Below, piece after piece: positions 49,840-57,299 of a stretch of DNA of 64,000 bases. Both the position numbers and the translations under genes were made by a program. The stretch comes from Bacillus_BE sp042263505 (lineage in GTDB: Bacteria; Bacillota; Bacilli; Bacillales; Cytobacillaceae): contig NZ_JBHKFI010000017.1 in the NCBI RefSeq assembly GCF_042263505.1, positions 1 to 64,000 on the forward strand, written 5' to 3'. The stretch's first letter is position 1, and each line of letters opens with the position of its first letter. The notes beneath the pieces were generated by a model. The model saw only the letters and a program-made list of their open reading frames with translations, was not told where the DNA came from and did not search any database.

Positions 49840-50781
49840 ATGTCTTTTGCTTCAGAAACAAAAAAAGAATTAACGAATATTGAACCGAAGGACTGTTGCA
49901 GCAAAGCGGAGCTATCGGCCTTGATTCGCATGAACGGATCCTTATCCTTCTCCAATCGCAAGCTTATAGTGGATATTCAGACAGAAAATGCTGCAATTGC
50001 AAGAAGAATTTACACCCTGATTAAGAGAAATTATGAGACGCAGGTTGAACTGCTTGTGCGAAAGAAAATGAGATTAAAGAAAAATAATGTTTATATCGTT
50101 CGACTGACACATTCCGCTAAGGAGATATTAGAGGATCTTAGAATCCTTAGAGAAGGCTTTGAATTTGTTCAGGATATTTCTCAGGACTTGATTCGAAAAA
50201 AATGTTGTAAACGTTCCTATCTACGGGGAGCATTTCTTGCGGGGGGATCGGTGAATAATCCGGAAACTTCCTCCTACCATTTAGAAATTTCCTCTCTATA
50301 CAAAGAGCATAACGATGCCCTTTGTGAATTAATGAATACATTCCATTTGAATAGTAAGACGTTAGAGCGGAAGAAGGGTTTTATTACTTACTTAAAAGAG
50401 GCTGAAAAGATTACCGAGTTTCTGAGTATTATTGGTGCTCACAGTGCCCTCTTAAAATTCGAGGATATTCGGATTGTCCGTGATATGCGAAATTCTGTTA
50501 ATCGTCTAGTCAATTGTGAAACAGCGAACTTAAATAAAACCATTGGTGCAGCACTAAGGCAAGTTGAAAATATTCGTTACATTGAATCGACAGTTGGCTT
50601 GCAAATTTTACCTGATAAATTGCGGGAAATTGCCGAATTGCGCGTCGCCTACCAAGATGTCACCTTAAAGGAGCTAGGTGAAATGGTATCGACTGGCACA
50701 ATCAGTAAATCAGGAATCAATCATCGTTTAAGAAAGATTGATGAAATCGCGGAAAAATTACGTGTGGGAGACCAACTTTAG
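49840..50781 (+). CDS. whiA: Sporulation/cell-division regulator WhiA
   Basis: 313 residues. It begins SFASETKKELTNIE, the WhiA N-terminus, with a LAGLIDADG-homing-endonuclease-like fold in the middle (YLRGAFLAGGSVNNPETSYHL-type segment at about 126-146). The C-terminal HTH has RIAELRVAYQDVTLKELGEM-like sequence (about 268-288) and SGINHRLRKIDEIAEKLR. In Bacillus it affects division and chromosome segregation. The ATG at 49840 follows GGGGGTGAAGGAG; an in-frame GTG lies nine bases upstream. Confidence 0.95.
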   Translation: MSFASETKKELTNIEPKDCCSKAELSALIRMNGSLSFSNRKLIVDIQTENAAIARRIYTLIKRNYETQVELLVRKKMRLKKNNVYIVRLTHSAKEILEDLRILREGFEFVQDISQDLIRKKCCKRSYLRGAFLAGGSVNNPETSSYHLEISSLYKEHNDALCELMNTFHLNSKTLERKKGFITYLKEAEKITEFLSIIGAHSALLKFEDIRIVRDMRNSVNRLVNCETANLNKTIGAALRQVENIRYIESTVGLQILPDKLREIAELRVAYQDVTLKELGEMVSTGTISKSGINHRLRKIDEIAEKLRVGDQL

Positions 50782-50839
50782 GTTAAAACATATAATTAAC
50801 ATAAAATAATAAGAGAAACATCGTGGGAGGAAGAGAATA

Positions 50840-51097
50840 ATGGTGGAAAAACAGCTTGAAGTAAAACTGAGATCAGGATTACAGGCGCGACCAGCAGCTC
50901 TTTTTGTTCAAGAGGCGAACCGTTTTTCATCAGAAATTTTTATTGAAAAAGATGGAAAAAAGGTCAACGCTAAAAGCATTATGGGGTTAATGAGTTTGGC
51001 CATTCATTCAGGTTCGGTTATCCAATTAATCGCTGATGGAAGAGACGAGGAAAAGGCGATTGAAGAGCTGGCCAACTATATTCAAAAGGAAGCCTAA
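50840..51097 (+). CDS. crh: Catabolite repression HPr-like protein Crh
   Basis: 85 residues of the HPr fold. The position equivalent to HPr His15 is Gln (SGLQARPAA), so it cannot be phosphorylated by PTS enzyme I. Ser46 and its surroundings are present (AKSIMGLMSLAI), the site for HprK. Together with CcpA it mediates catabolite repression. It ends the whiA-crh unit. B. subtilis crh lies in the same place. Confidence 0.96.
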   Translation: MVEKQLEVKLRSGLQARPAALFVQEANRFSSEIFIEKDGKKVNAKSIMGLMSLAIHSGSVIQLIADGRDEEKAIEELANYIQKEA

Positions 51098-51124
51098 GGC
51101 CTAGAAAAATATTTGGTGTGAAAA

Positions 51125-51155
51125 GAGGGGATGACTTCGGTTATTTCCTTTTTTA
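51125..51155 (+). terminator. Probable terminator of the crh operon
   Basis: A short stem (GGGGATGA with TTATTTCC, several G-U pairs) capped by CTTCGG, followed by T6. Confidence 0.65.
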
Positions 51156-51249
51156 TATGGCTCTTTTTGAAAGCTTTGTATTCTTTTGGAATAATTTAGT
51201 TAGATAGTTGGAGGTTTTTTAGACAGTTCAGGGAATTGAACGGTATCTG

Positions 51250-51480
51250 TGATGGAATCAAGAATCTTATTTGGACAGGGTGGATGGATTTTTCATCAAT
51301 TGAGTCCGAAAGCGAGGTAGATACGGACAAGATGGCTAGATTTCTCATCAATCGAGTCCGAAACAAGAGCCCATATGGACAGGATGGCTAGATTTCTAGT
51401 CATTCGAGTCCGAATTAGAAGCCTATTCGGACAGCCTAGATGAACTTCAAAACAACTGAGTCCGAATTAGAAACCCTACG
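51250..51480 (+). repeat. Second array with 52-bp period (array 2)
   Basis: Three full units start at GAGTCC at 51302, 51354 and 51406, a truncated one at 51458, and a decayed one at 51250. The period is again exactly 52 bp. Each has GAGTCCGAA followed 23 nt from its start by GGACA, so GTCCGAA and TTCGGAC-like arms can pair. The core and the spacing equal those of array 1, while the linkers (for example GATGGCTAGATTTCT) are different. It lies between crh and clpP in a convergent intergenic region. Confidence 0.9.
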
Positions 51481-51538
51481 TTGAGAGACTTTAAGGAATT
51501 CTGTTCAAAAAAAACCACAATCTTTACGAAAACATCGT

Positions 51539-51569
51539 TAAAAAAAGCAGCCAGAAAAAGGCTGCTTTT
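51539..51569 (-). terminator. clpP terminator
   Basis: On the minus strand AAGCAGCC pairs with GGCTGCTT, followed by T5-T7. Confidence 0.88.
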
Positions 51570-51590
51570 GTCGTTTAGTCATGAAGACTA

Positions 51591-52196
51591 TTATTTGTCT
51601 TTCTTTTCATTCAAATCATGTCTTGTAATGATGTGGTCCACTAATCCGTATTCTTTTGCTCTTTCAGCTGTCATGAAGTTATCACGATCGGTATCTTTTG
51701 AGATGACTTCAAGAGATTGACCTGTACGTTCAGCGAGAATGCCGTTTAATTTTTCACGTAAGAAGAGGATTCGTTTTGCTGCAATTTCGATTTCTGTTGC
51801 TTGTCCTTGAGCTCCACCAAGTGGTTGGTGAATCATCACTTCACTGTTTGGAAGGGCATAACGTTTTCCTTTTTCACCGGCAGCTAAAAGGAATGCACCC
51901 ATAGATGCAGCCATACCAATACAAATCGTTTGTACATCTGGTTTAATAAACTGCATTGTATCATAAATTGCCATTCCAGCTGTAATGCTTCCACCAGGGC
52001 TGTTAATGTAAATGGATATGTCCTTCTCAGGATTTTCTGCTTCTAAGAATAATAATTGGGCAACGATAGAATTTGACACATTATCATCGATAGCACTGCC
52101 CAACATGATAATACGATCCTTCAATAGACGGGAATAGATGTCATAAGCACGCTCCCCGCGATTGGTTTGTTCAATTACTGTAGGGATTAAGTTCAT
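51591..52196 (-). CDS. clpP: ATP-dependent Clp protease proteolytic subunit
   Basis: 201 residues, the serine peptidase that forms the chamber used with ClpC, ClpX and ClpE. The catalytic Ser is in MAASMGAFLLAAG (about 94-106), His in PNSEVMIHQPLGGAQGQATE (about 116-135) and Asp in KDTDRDNFMTAE (about 169-180). The processed N-terminus LIPTVIEQTNRGERAYDIYS is normal. The start ATG follows AGGAGGAAAT. Controlled by CtsR. Confidence 0.97.
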   Translation of the reverse strand: MNLIPTVIEQTNRGERAYDIYSRLLKDRIIMLGSAIDDNVSNSIVAQLLFLEAENPEKDISIYINSPGGSITAGMAIYDTMQFIKPDVQTICIGMAASMGAFLLAAGEKGKRYALPNSEVMIHQPLGGAQGQATEIEIAAKRILFLREKLNGILAERTGQSLEVISKDTDRDNFMTAERAKEYGLVDHIITRHDLNEKKDK

Positions 52197-52288
52197 CTTT
52201 ATTTCCTCCTTTTATATAAGAGTAAAACATACAAAGTTTAAGTATATTTCTCCATTAAAAGAAAACGATTTTTACTGTATGTAACTTT

Positions 52289-52317
52289 ATAATACACTGA
52301 TGGTCAATTAAGGTCAA
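52289..52317 (-). promoter_or_regulatory. clpP promoter
   Basis: Minus strand TTGACC (52317-52312), 17 bp, TATTAT (52294-52289), about 93 bp before the start codon. The -35 lies within the CtsR operator. Confidence 0.8.
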
Positions 52318-52318
52318 A
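52302..52318 (+). promoter_or_regulatory. CtsR operator of clpP
   Basis: Heptads GGTCAAT and GGTCAAA separated by three bases match the CtsR consensus RGTCAAA-N3-RGTCAAA with one mismatch. It covers the -35 region of clpP, so CtsR binding would prevent transcription under non-stress conditions. Confidence 0.9.
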
Positions 52319-52487
52319 CAATTCGCCTGATTATTTGAGAAATATTTGCCAATGGTATTTATCTTTCATTACCGTGCTATGTGGCTGTTCAGGATTTTAC
52401 CTTTTTCATGTTATCCCTTTTAGCTTAAAAATAAACCTAGCTTTTTGTTGATTGTGATAAACACTTGCGAAACGTGAAAAGTCCTTC

Positions 52488-52516
52488 TTGCAAAGAATAG
52501 GAAGATGACATATAAT
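52488..52516 (+). promoter_or_regulatory. tRNA-Arg promoter
   Basis: TTGCAA, 17 bp, TATAAT, about 50 bp upstream of the tRNA. A near-consensus stable-RNA promoter. Confidence 0.8.
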
Positions 52517-52566
52517 ATGATAACGTAATGTTTATTGCGAAATAATTTTTCTTTCATTAAATATTG

Positions 52567-52638
52567 GCCCTCGTGGTGCAACGGATAGCACGTAAGATTC
52601 CGGTTCTTAAAATGGGGGTTCGATTCCCTCCGAGGGCG
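52567..52638 (+). tRNA. tRNA-Arg (CCG anticodon)
   Basis: 72 nt without CCA. The acceptor stem GCCCTCG pairs with CGAGGGC. The anticodon arm TAAGA/TCTTA encloses TTCCGGT, giving anticodon CCG. The T-loop is GGTTCGATTCC. The D-arm is small. Stand-alone gene, as next to clpP in B. subtilis (trnQ). Confidence 0.95.
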
Positions 52639-52654
52639 CTAATCACCTAATATG

Positions 52655-52740
52655 CAAGGGTTTTTCAAGTATTTTTGGCTGAGATGTTTGATTCTTGTCT
52701 GAATACTTTGAGAAACCCTTGTTTTATTTTATGGGAATTG
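52655..52740 (+). terminator. Terminator downstream of tRNA-Arg
   Basis: A long imperfect hairpin: CAAGGGTTT (with TCAAGTATT) pairs with AATACTTTGAGAAACCCTTG, followed by TTTTATTTT. Confidence 0.85.
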
Positions 52741-52939
52741 AAGAGAAGCACATCTATATGGAGAAGACTGCATTTAGTTGAATCATTGTTAATATAACTA
52801 TTTTCAATCTTGTTTAAATATCAGCTACAAAAGGTGAAGCAGAAAATCAAGTCAGTAATAATTTGTTGTTTTATTATCGGGATGATAAAAATGGGCAATT
52901 TGAATAAGGGAAACACACAAAGGTTATCTTAAATAATAT

Positions 52940-53539
52940 ATGATTTTGCAGAGGATGATGGCTTTGTTAAATTCTCGGATGGTGCAGTTTGATAAGGCAG
53001 TGAGGTTGAGGAAAGAATCCACAGAAGCAATGATTGATTATTGGAAAGATTATTCGATTTACACATCGTTTGAATTCTGGATTTTGACAGCAATGTTGAT
53101 AGTACCTCTTTTCATTCTAATCTGGAAAATTGATAAAGGGAAAATATTTCTAATTTGCTTTTTTGGATATAGTGTCCACATGATTTCTTTTTATATTAGT
53201 TTATTAGGAGTTAACATGGGCATGTGGAATTATCCCATTCAATTGGTTCCATTACTCCCCAGTTTCTCTCTGGATTCTAGTATTGTACCTGTTACTTTTA
53301 TGCTTGCCTATCAATGGGCTTTAAACAAGAAGAAAAATTATTACATAGTAGCCTTGGCTGTCTCAATATTCTTTTCATTTATTTTTGAACCTATTTTAGT
53401 GAAAATGGAAATATTTAAACTATACAACCATATAACCTATTTACATCGTTTTATTTTGTATATTGTCATATCACTTGTAGCAAAGTTTATGTCAAATGTA
53501 TTTTTATGGATTCAGAAACGAGGCAATATGTCAACATAG
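52940..53539 (+). CDS. CBO0543-like integral membrane protein
   Basis: 199 residues with five or six membrane helices, starting near residue 44 (SFEFWILTAMLIVPLFILIW). WNYPIQLVPLLPSFSLDSSI (about 95-114) and PVTFMLAYQWALNKKKNYY (split at about 116-135) recall CBO0543-family proteins, common in Bacillus/Clostridium and of unknown function. Ribosome sites are poor: ATG 52940 has none, and TTG 52964 has AGAGG 9-10 nt upstream, so the true N-terminus is uncertain. It lies alone in the AT-rich pocket after the tRNA. Confidence 0.65.
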   Translation: MILQRMMALLNSRMVQFDKAVRLRKESTEAMIDYWKDYSIYTSFEFWILTAMLIVPLFILIWKIDKGKIFLICFFGYSVHMISFYISLLGVNMGMWNYPIQLVPLLPSFSLDSSIVPVTFMLAYQWALNKKKNYYIVALAVSIFFSFIFEPILVKMEIFKLYNHITYLHRFILYIVISLVAKFMSNVFLWIQKRGNMST

Positions 53540-53897
53540 TTTTATTACCTTATTATATCTCTTGCGGAAAAAACATCATCAAATGGAAAAATATTTGCCC
53601 CATTGGAAAATAAAAAAATCAATTTGGCACCATCTGGAAGATTTCAACCATTATGGAGTAGAAAGAAAAGGGATCGGAAATATAAGTGTTTGCCCATACA
53701 TGATTGGTGGTTTTCATTCAAGTGATTAAGTTAGTATAAAATTACTGTTTTTTTATACTCTAGTCGGAAAGAGGATTTCCCGTTGACTTGTATAAATGGG
53801 TCTAATTAGTTAAATGATATGGAACATTCTTAAAGAAATTTTCTATATTCATACGACAGAATAAGCAATTACAAATTAACCGTAAGAGGTGCTTTCC

Positions 53898-53969
53898 ATG
53901 TTTAAAAAGACTCCTTTTATTTTCTTAAGTAGAAGATGGACGAAAGTTTTTTTATGTTCCATTTGTTAG
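53898..53969 (+). CDS. Possible 23-residue peptide
   Basis: ATG with AAGAGGTG 7 nt upstream reads MFKKTPFIFLSRRWTKVFLC then SIC. It is basic and hydrophobic. No homologue recognised; it may be chance. Confidence 0.2.
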   Translation: MFKKTPFIFLSRRWTKVFLCSIC

Positions 53970-54026
53970 GCTGGAAACTGGCAAACATCCAAACAATCTA
54001 GATCATTTATGAAATAAGGAAGGCAA

Positions 54027-54107
54027 TTGCAACAAAAAAATAAATCAATAATACATGGTTTATGTTTTATTCTTATCCTAGTTTTAAGTGGGCTCGGTTT
54101 CATTTGA
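54027..54107 (+). CDS. Possible 26-residue single-helix membrane peptide
   Basis: TTG start with AAGGAAGG close upstream. It has a basic N-terminus (QQKNK) and one hydrophobic helix (GLCFILILVLSGLGFI). A terminator-like hairpin follows 22 bp later. No homologue recognised. Confidence 0.25.
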   Translation: MQQKNKSIIHGLCFILILVLSGLGFI

Positions 54108-54128
54108 CAGGAGATTAAGACAAAAGAC

Positions 54129-54177
54129 AAAGCTCTTTCTGCATGCAAGATGTCACTTGTGTCCGAAGGGCTTTTTT
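54129..54177 (+). terminator. Terminator-like hairpin in the accessory pocket
   Basis: AAAGCTCTTTC pairs (with G-U pairs) with GAAGGGCTTT, then a T tract. Confidence 0.55.
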
Positions 54178-54308
54178 GTTGCTTTTAAGGCTTGGAAAAT
54201 AGCTTGTCAAATGGGAAGGATTGTTTGACCTCGCGGAAAATGTCGATTATACTCAATAATAGTTATTTTGGAAGAAATAAAGAATAATAATGTCAGGAGA
54301 AGTTGAGG

Positions 54309-55361
54309 TTGGGAAATCGAGTTGTTTATGCAGATATTTTACGAATACTTGCAACGTTTGCCGTCATGATCATTCATGTGAGTGCAACGAATTATGCTGA
54401 TTTAGACCCAAATACATACGAGTGGAATATACTGAACATTTATGATTCTTTGGCCAGATGGTGTGTGCCAATGTTTGCGATGTTGAGTGGAATGTTCTTT
54501 TTAAATCCGAAGAAACCATTAAATTTGAAAAAGCTATTTACGAAAAATATTTATCGCGTTGCTTTAGCATTAGTTGTTTGGGCATTTGTTTACCAGGTCT
54601 ACAAAGGCATATTAAAACATGCGATTGATGGGGATTTCTTTAAAGATACCATCAAAGTGATTTTACAAGGAAATACCCATTATCATTTGTGGTTTTTATA
54701 TATGATTTTAGGATTATATCTCATTAGTCCGATTTTGCGAATCTTTATGCAGAGCGCAAAGAGAAGGGATATTGAGTATTTTTTAATGATAAGTTTTATT
54801 TTTACAAGCTTACTACCAACAATTGATCATTTTTATCCATTTCACATTTTTACACCGTTCTTTATTCAATTTGAGGTGAATTTAGTTTTAGGATATACCA
54901 TTTATTTTATTTTAGGATATTATTTAGCTACTTATGATTTAAGTAAATGGACTAAGATTGGATTATATATTCTGGGTGCCCTTTCCCTAATATTCACCAT
55001 TTATGGAACACGTATGCTTTCTTTAGATAAAGGGGCTCCAGATACCTTTTTATATTATTATTTACGAGTGAACGTCTTCTTTGTACCAGTAGCACTATTT
55101 GTTTTTGCTAAAGACTTTTTTAGGAATACACAATTTAGTGAAACAAGTTTAAAGGTCATTTCTATCCTATCGACCTATAGCTTTGGAATGTACCTAGTTC
55201 ATGACATGTTCCGCACCATTTTAATGCGTTTCGGGATTGATAATTTGATGTTCAATCAGATCTTATCCGTTCCCATGATTGCCATCATCATATTTATTTT
55301 GAGTTTTCTTGCCACAGCAATCGTGCGGAAGATCCCTTATTTTGGGAAAAGAATCACATGA
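54309..55361 (+). CDS. Acyltransferase 3 family membrane protein (O-acetyltransferase)
   Basis: 350 residues with about ten membrane helices. The catalytic-type His lies in FAVMIIHVSATNY at the N-terminus (H/R-x10-like region of AT3 proteins), and the second conserved segment is LWFLYMILGLYLISPIL (about 132-148). It most resembles the WecH/YiaH branch that O-acetylates surface polysaccharides. No SGNH extracellular domain is attached. The TTG at 54309 is chosen because AGGAGA lies 8 nt upstream; TTG 54303 is too close to that site. The surroundings contain no polysaccharide cluster. Confidence 0.8.
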   Translation: MGNRVVYADILRILATFAVMIIHVSATNYADLDPNTYEWNILNIYDSLARWCVPMFAMLSGMFFLNPKKPLNLKKLFTKNIYRVALALVVWAFVYQVYKGILKHAIDGDFFKDTIKVILQGNTHYHLWFLYMILGLYLISPILRIFMQSAKRRDIEYFLMISFIFTSLLPTIDHFYPFHIFTPFFIQFEVNLVLGYTIYFILGYYLATYDLSKWTKIGLYILGALSLIFTIYGTRMLSLDKGAPDTFLYYYLRVNVFFVPVALFVFAKDFFRNTQFSETSLKVISILSTYSFGMYLVHDMFRTILMRFGIDNLMFNQILSVPMIAIIIFILSFLATAIVRKIPYFGKRIT

Positions 55362-55382
55362 GTTTTGTCGAATTAAAAGAAG

Positions 55383-55421
55383 CATTTGATCTTCCTTAGC
55401 GGAGGATGAGATGTTTTTTTT
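55383..55421 (+). terminator. Intrinsic terminator of the acyltransferase gene
   Basis: CATTTGATCTTCC pairs with GGAGGATGAGATG (with two G-U pairs and one mismatch), followed by T8. Confidence 0.8.
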
Positions 55422-55567
55422 ATGAAAAAAGAAGGTAAATCGATTTTCAACATCCGAAATCGAGGAAATGTCTTTTCTAAAAAATATCTCAATTTTCATA
55501 TTACAATGATTTTCTCATACAACATTCCTTCTCCATATTGTAAAATGAGAGAAGGAGGAGATGTTTA

Positions 55568-56902
55568 ATGAACCTAAGAACGGGTCTATGGCAACAGCAA
55601 ACCTTAAAGATGACAATGACACAAGAGTTAAGCCAAGCAATCGCTCTGCTCCAATACTCCTCTTTAGAATTGGCTTCATTTCTGGAAAGTAAGGCTCTAG
55701 AAAATCCCCTAATCAAATTAGAAACAGACAATATCAAATCCTTTAATCCCCAATTTGACTATGTAAAATCAAAACGAAGCGGAAGTGAGAAGGACCAGAA
55801 GGCTTGGATTGAGCAGATTGGTGAACATGTGATGTCGCTGCAGGATTTTTTGCTGTCACAAATTAACTATACCAGCTTAGAATCTCATGAAATAGAAGTA
55901 ATCAAGATATTGATAAAACACATAGATGAAAACGGTTACTTAAGCGAAGACCTTGAGGAAATTAGAAAAAAATATCCGTTCTCACCAGAAGAATTGGAGG
56001 TTGGGTTACTTAGTATTCAAGAAGAAGTAGAGCCTGCAGGGATTGGTGCACGTGATTTGAAGGAATGTTTATATTTGCAGCTTCTTCGACTTGAAAAACC
56101 AAATGAATTGGCAGAGACCCTGGTACGAGAACACTTTGAACTTTTCGCAGAGAAAAGGTGGAAAAAAATATCGAAGCTGACAGGATTTGATTTAAAAGAC
56201 ATTCAATCGGCTTTTGATTTGGTTTTGACGCTTAATCCAAAACCTGCTGCTATTTTTGTCTCAGAAAAATCGGCCTATATCATTCCTGAAGTTGTGATCA
56301 TTCCGAATGGAGACGAATTTTCCATTAGCATTTATGATGAATTAATTCCCAGAGTAAGCTTTAATGAATCCTATTATAAAAAATTTACAGCGAAACAGGA
56401 TTCCGAGGTGAATCGATTTTTAAAAGAAAAGCAGCAGGATTATCAATGGATTGTACGAAGCTTGGAACAGCGGAAAGAAACGCTGAAGAATGTTTCGATG
56501 AAAATCGTTCAGAAGCAGCCTGATTTTTTTAAAAAAGGTCCATCGTTTCTAAAGCCGATGACCATGCGAGAAGTCTCAGAGGAATTAGAGATTCATGAAT
56601 CGACGGTAAGTCGTGCCGTGAGGGATAAATACATTCAAACCCCGTTTGGAACCTTTGAATTACGTTCTTTTTTTACCAGTACGATACAAACGGTGACAAA
56701 TGATACGGCATCTTCCAAGCAAGTTAAGGATATAATTAAGGCTCTTATTGAGAAGGAAAATAAACAGAAGCCATTATCTGATCAAGACCTAGTATATTTA
56801 ATTAAGGAGCAGGACGGCTTGGTTATTTCGCGAAGAACAGTTGCTAAATATCGGGATCAAATGTCTATTCCATCCTCAGCGAAACGAAAAAGATATGAAT
56901 AA
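55568..56902 (+). CDS. rpoN: RNA polymerase sigma-54 factor
   Basis: 444 residues (SigL in Bacillus). The Gln/Leu-rich region I is LWQQQTLKMTMTQELSQAIA (about 7-26) and LLQYSSLELASFLES. The HTH is TMREVSEELEIHESTVSRAV (about 337-356), followed by PFGTFELRSFF. The C-terminal RpoN box is ISRRTVAKYRDQMSIPSS (about 421-438), which reads the -24 element. It requires AAA+ enhancer-binding activators; none is encoded nearby. The position close to cggR/gapA agrees with B. subtilis. ATG follows GGAGGAG; an overlapping ATG at 55561 is out of frame. Confidence 0.96.
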   Translation: MNLRTGLWQQQTLKMTMTQELSQAIALLQYSSLELASFLESKALENPLIKLETDNIKSFNPQFDYVKSKRSGSEKDQKAWIEQIGEHVMSLQDFLLSQINYTSLESHEIEVIKILIKHIDENGYLSEDLEEIRKKYPFSPEELEVGLLSIQEEVEPAGIGARDLKECLYLQLLRLEKPNELAETLVREHFELFAEKRWKKISKLTGFDLKDIQSAFDLVLTLNPKPAAIFVSEKSAYIIPEVVIIPNGDEFSISIYDELIPRVSFNESYYKKFTAKQDSEVNRFLKEKQQDYQWIVRSLEQRKETLKNVSMKIVQKQPDFFKKGPSFLKPMTMREVSEELEIHESTVSRAVRDKYIQTPFGTFELRSFFTSTIQTVTNDTASSKQVKDIIKALIEKENKQKPLSDQDLVYLIKEQDGLVISRRTVAKYRDQMSIPSSAKRKRYE

Positions 56903-56917
56903 GAAGGAGAAGCAGCA

Positions 56918-57163
56918 GTGAAATCAACAATTGTTACCCTATATACAAGAAGTGGCTGTCACCTTTGTGATCATGCCAAAGAAATCATCAAGGAATTAAA
57001 GCGAGAGTTTGATTTTTTTTATGAGGAAATTGATATAAACGAAAGCGATGAGCTTACAGAGCAATATGGATTAATGATTCCAGTGGTGAAAATTAATGGA
57101 GTCGAGGTACAGTACGGTCATGTTGACAAAATGTTCATATATGAAACGCTTTCAGGAAATTAA
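56918..57163 (+). CDS. Glutaredoxin-like thiol-disulfide protein
   Basis: 81 residues with a thioredoxin-type fold. The active site is CHLC in YTRSGCHLCDHAKE (about 9-22). The cis-Pro appears in LMIPVVKING (about 52-61). This is the DUF836/glutaredoxin-like family that commonly stands between rpoN and cggR in bacilli. It starts with GTG, with AAGGAG upstream, 15 bp after rpoN, so likely co-transcribed. Confidence 0.82.
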   Translation: MKSTIVTLYTRSGCHLCDHAKEIIKELKREFDFFYEEIDINESDELTEQYGLMIPVVKINGVEVQYGHVDKMFIYETLSGN

Positions 57164-57176
57164 CAAGCTTTTTAAG

Positions 57177-57205
57177 TTGAATAAAAGAGTGCCCCCTGTT
57201 AAAAT
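57177..57205 (+). promoter_or_regulatory. Promoter of the cggR-glycolysis operon
   Basis: TTGAAT, 17 bp, TAAAAT. Transcription would start near 57212, about 30 bp upstream of the CggR operator, as for the B. subtilis gapA operon. Confidence 0.7.
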
Positions 57206-57233
57206 AAGATTCGTAGCAGGGGAGTTTTTTTTT
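57189..57233 (+). terminator. Hairpin with T9 tract overlapping the cggR promoter
   Basis: CCCCTG pairs with CAGGGG across a 17-nt loop, followed by T9. It probably terminates rpoN-glutaredoxin read-through. The promoter's spacer and -10 lie inside it. Confidence 0.65.
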
Positions 57234-57241
57234 AGAGTGAG

Positions 57242-57278
57242 TGGGACATAATATGTCTATACGGGACATTGATTGTCC
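57242..57278 (+). promoter_or_regulatory. CggR operator
   Basis: Two consecutive half operators: TGGGAC-N6-TGTCT and CGGGAC-N6-TGTCC, separated by three bases. This is the arrangement bound by the CggR tetramer in B. subtilis. It lies after the transcription start, so CggR would act as a roadblock released by fructose-1,6-bisphosphate. Confidence 0.92.
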
Positions 57279-57299
57279 ATCAGGGAAGAGGAGGATATC

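Larger units (their letters stand above)
53540..54308 (+). other. AT-rich accessory pocket with possible small ORFs
   Basis: No conserved gene recognised over ~770 bp. An open frame at 53583-53729 (MEKYLPHWKIKKSIWHHLED...) has no clear homologue in memory and may be a relic. Two very short ORFs with ribosome sites are listed separately. A terminator-like hairpin is at 54129-54177. Confidence 0.5.

Noticed and set aside
51302..51480. CRISPR array or tRNA-like cluster
   Set aside because: Only three to four degenerate units sharing linkers; no leader and no cas genes.
53496..53729. 77-residue open frame overlapping the CBO0543-like gene end
   Set aside because: Its first part overlaps the preceding gene, there is no ribosome site, and there is no similarity that I recognise; mentioned only as a possible relic.
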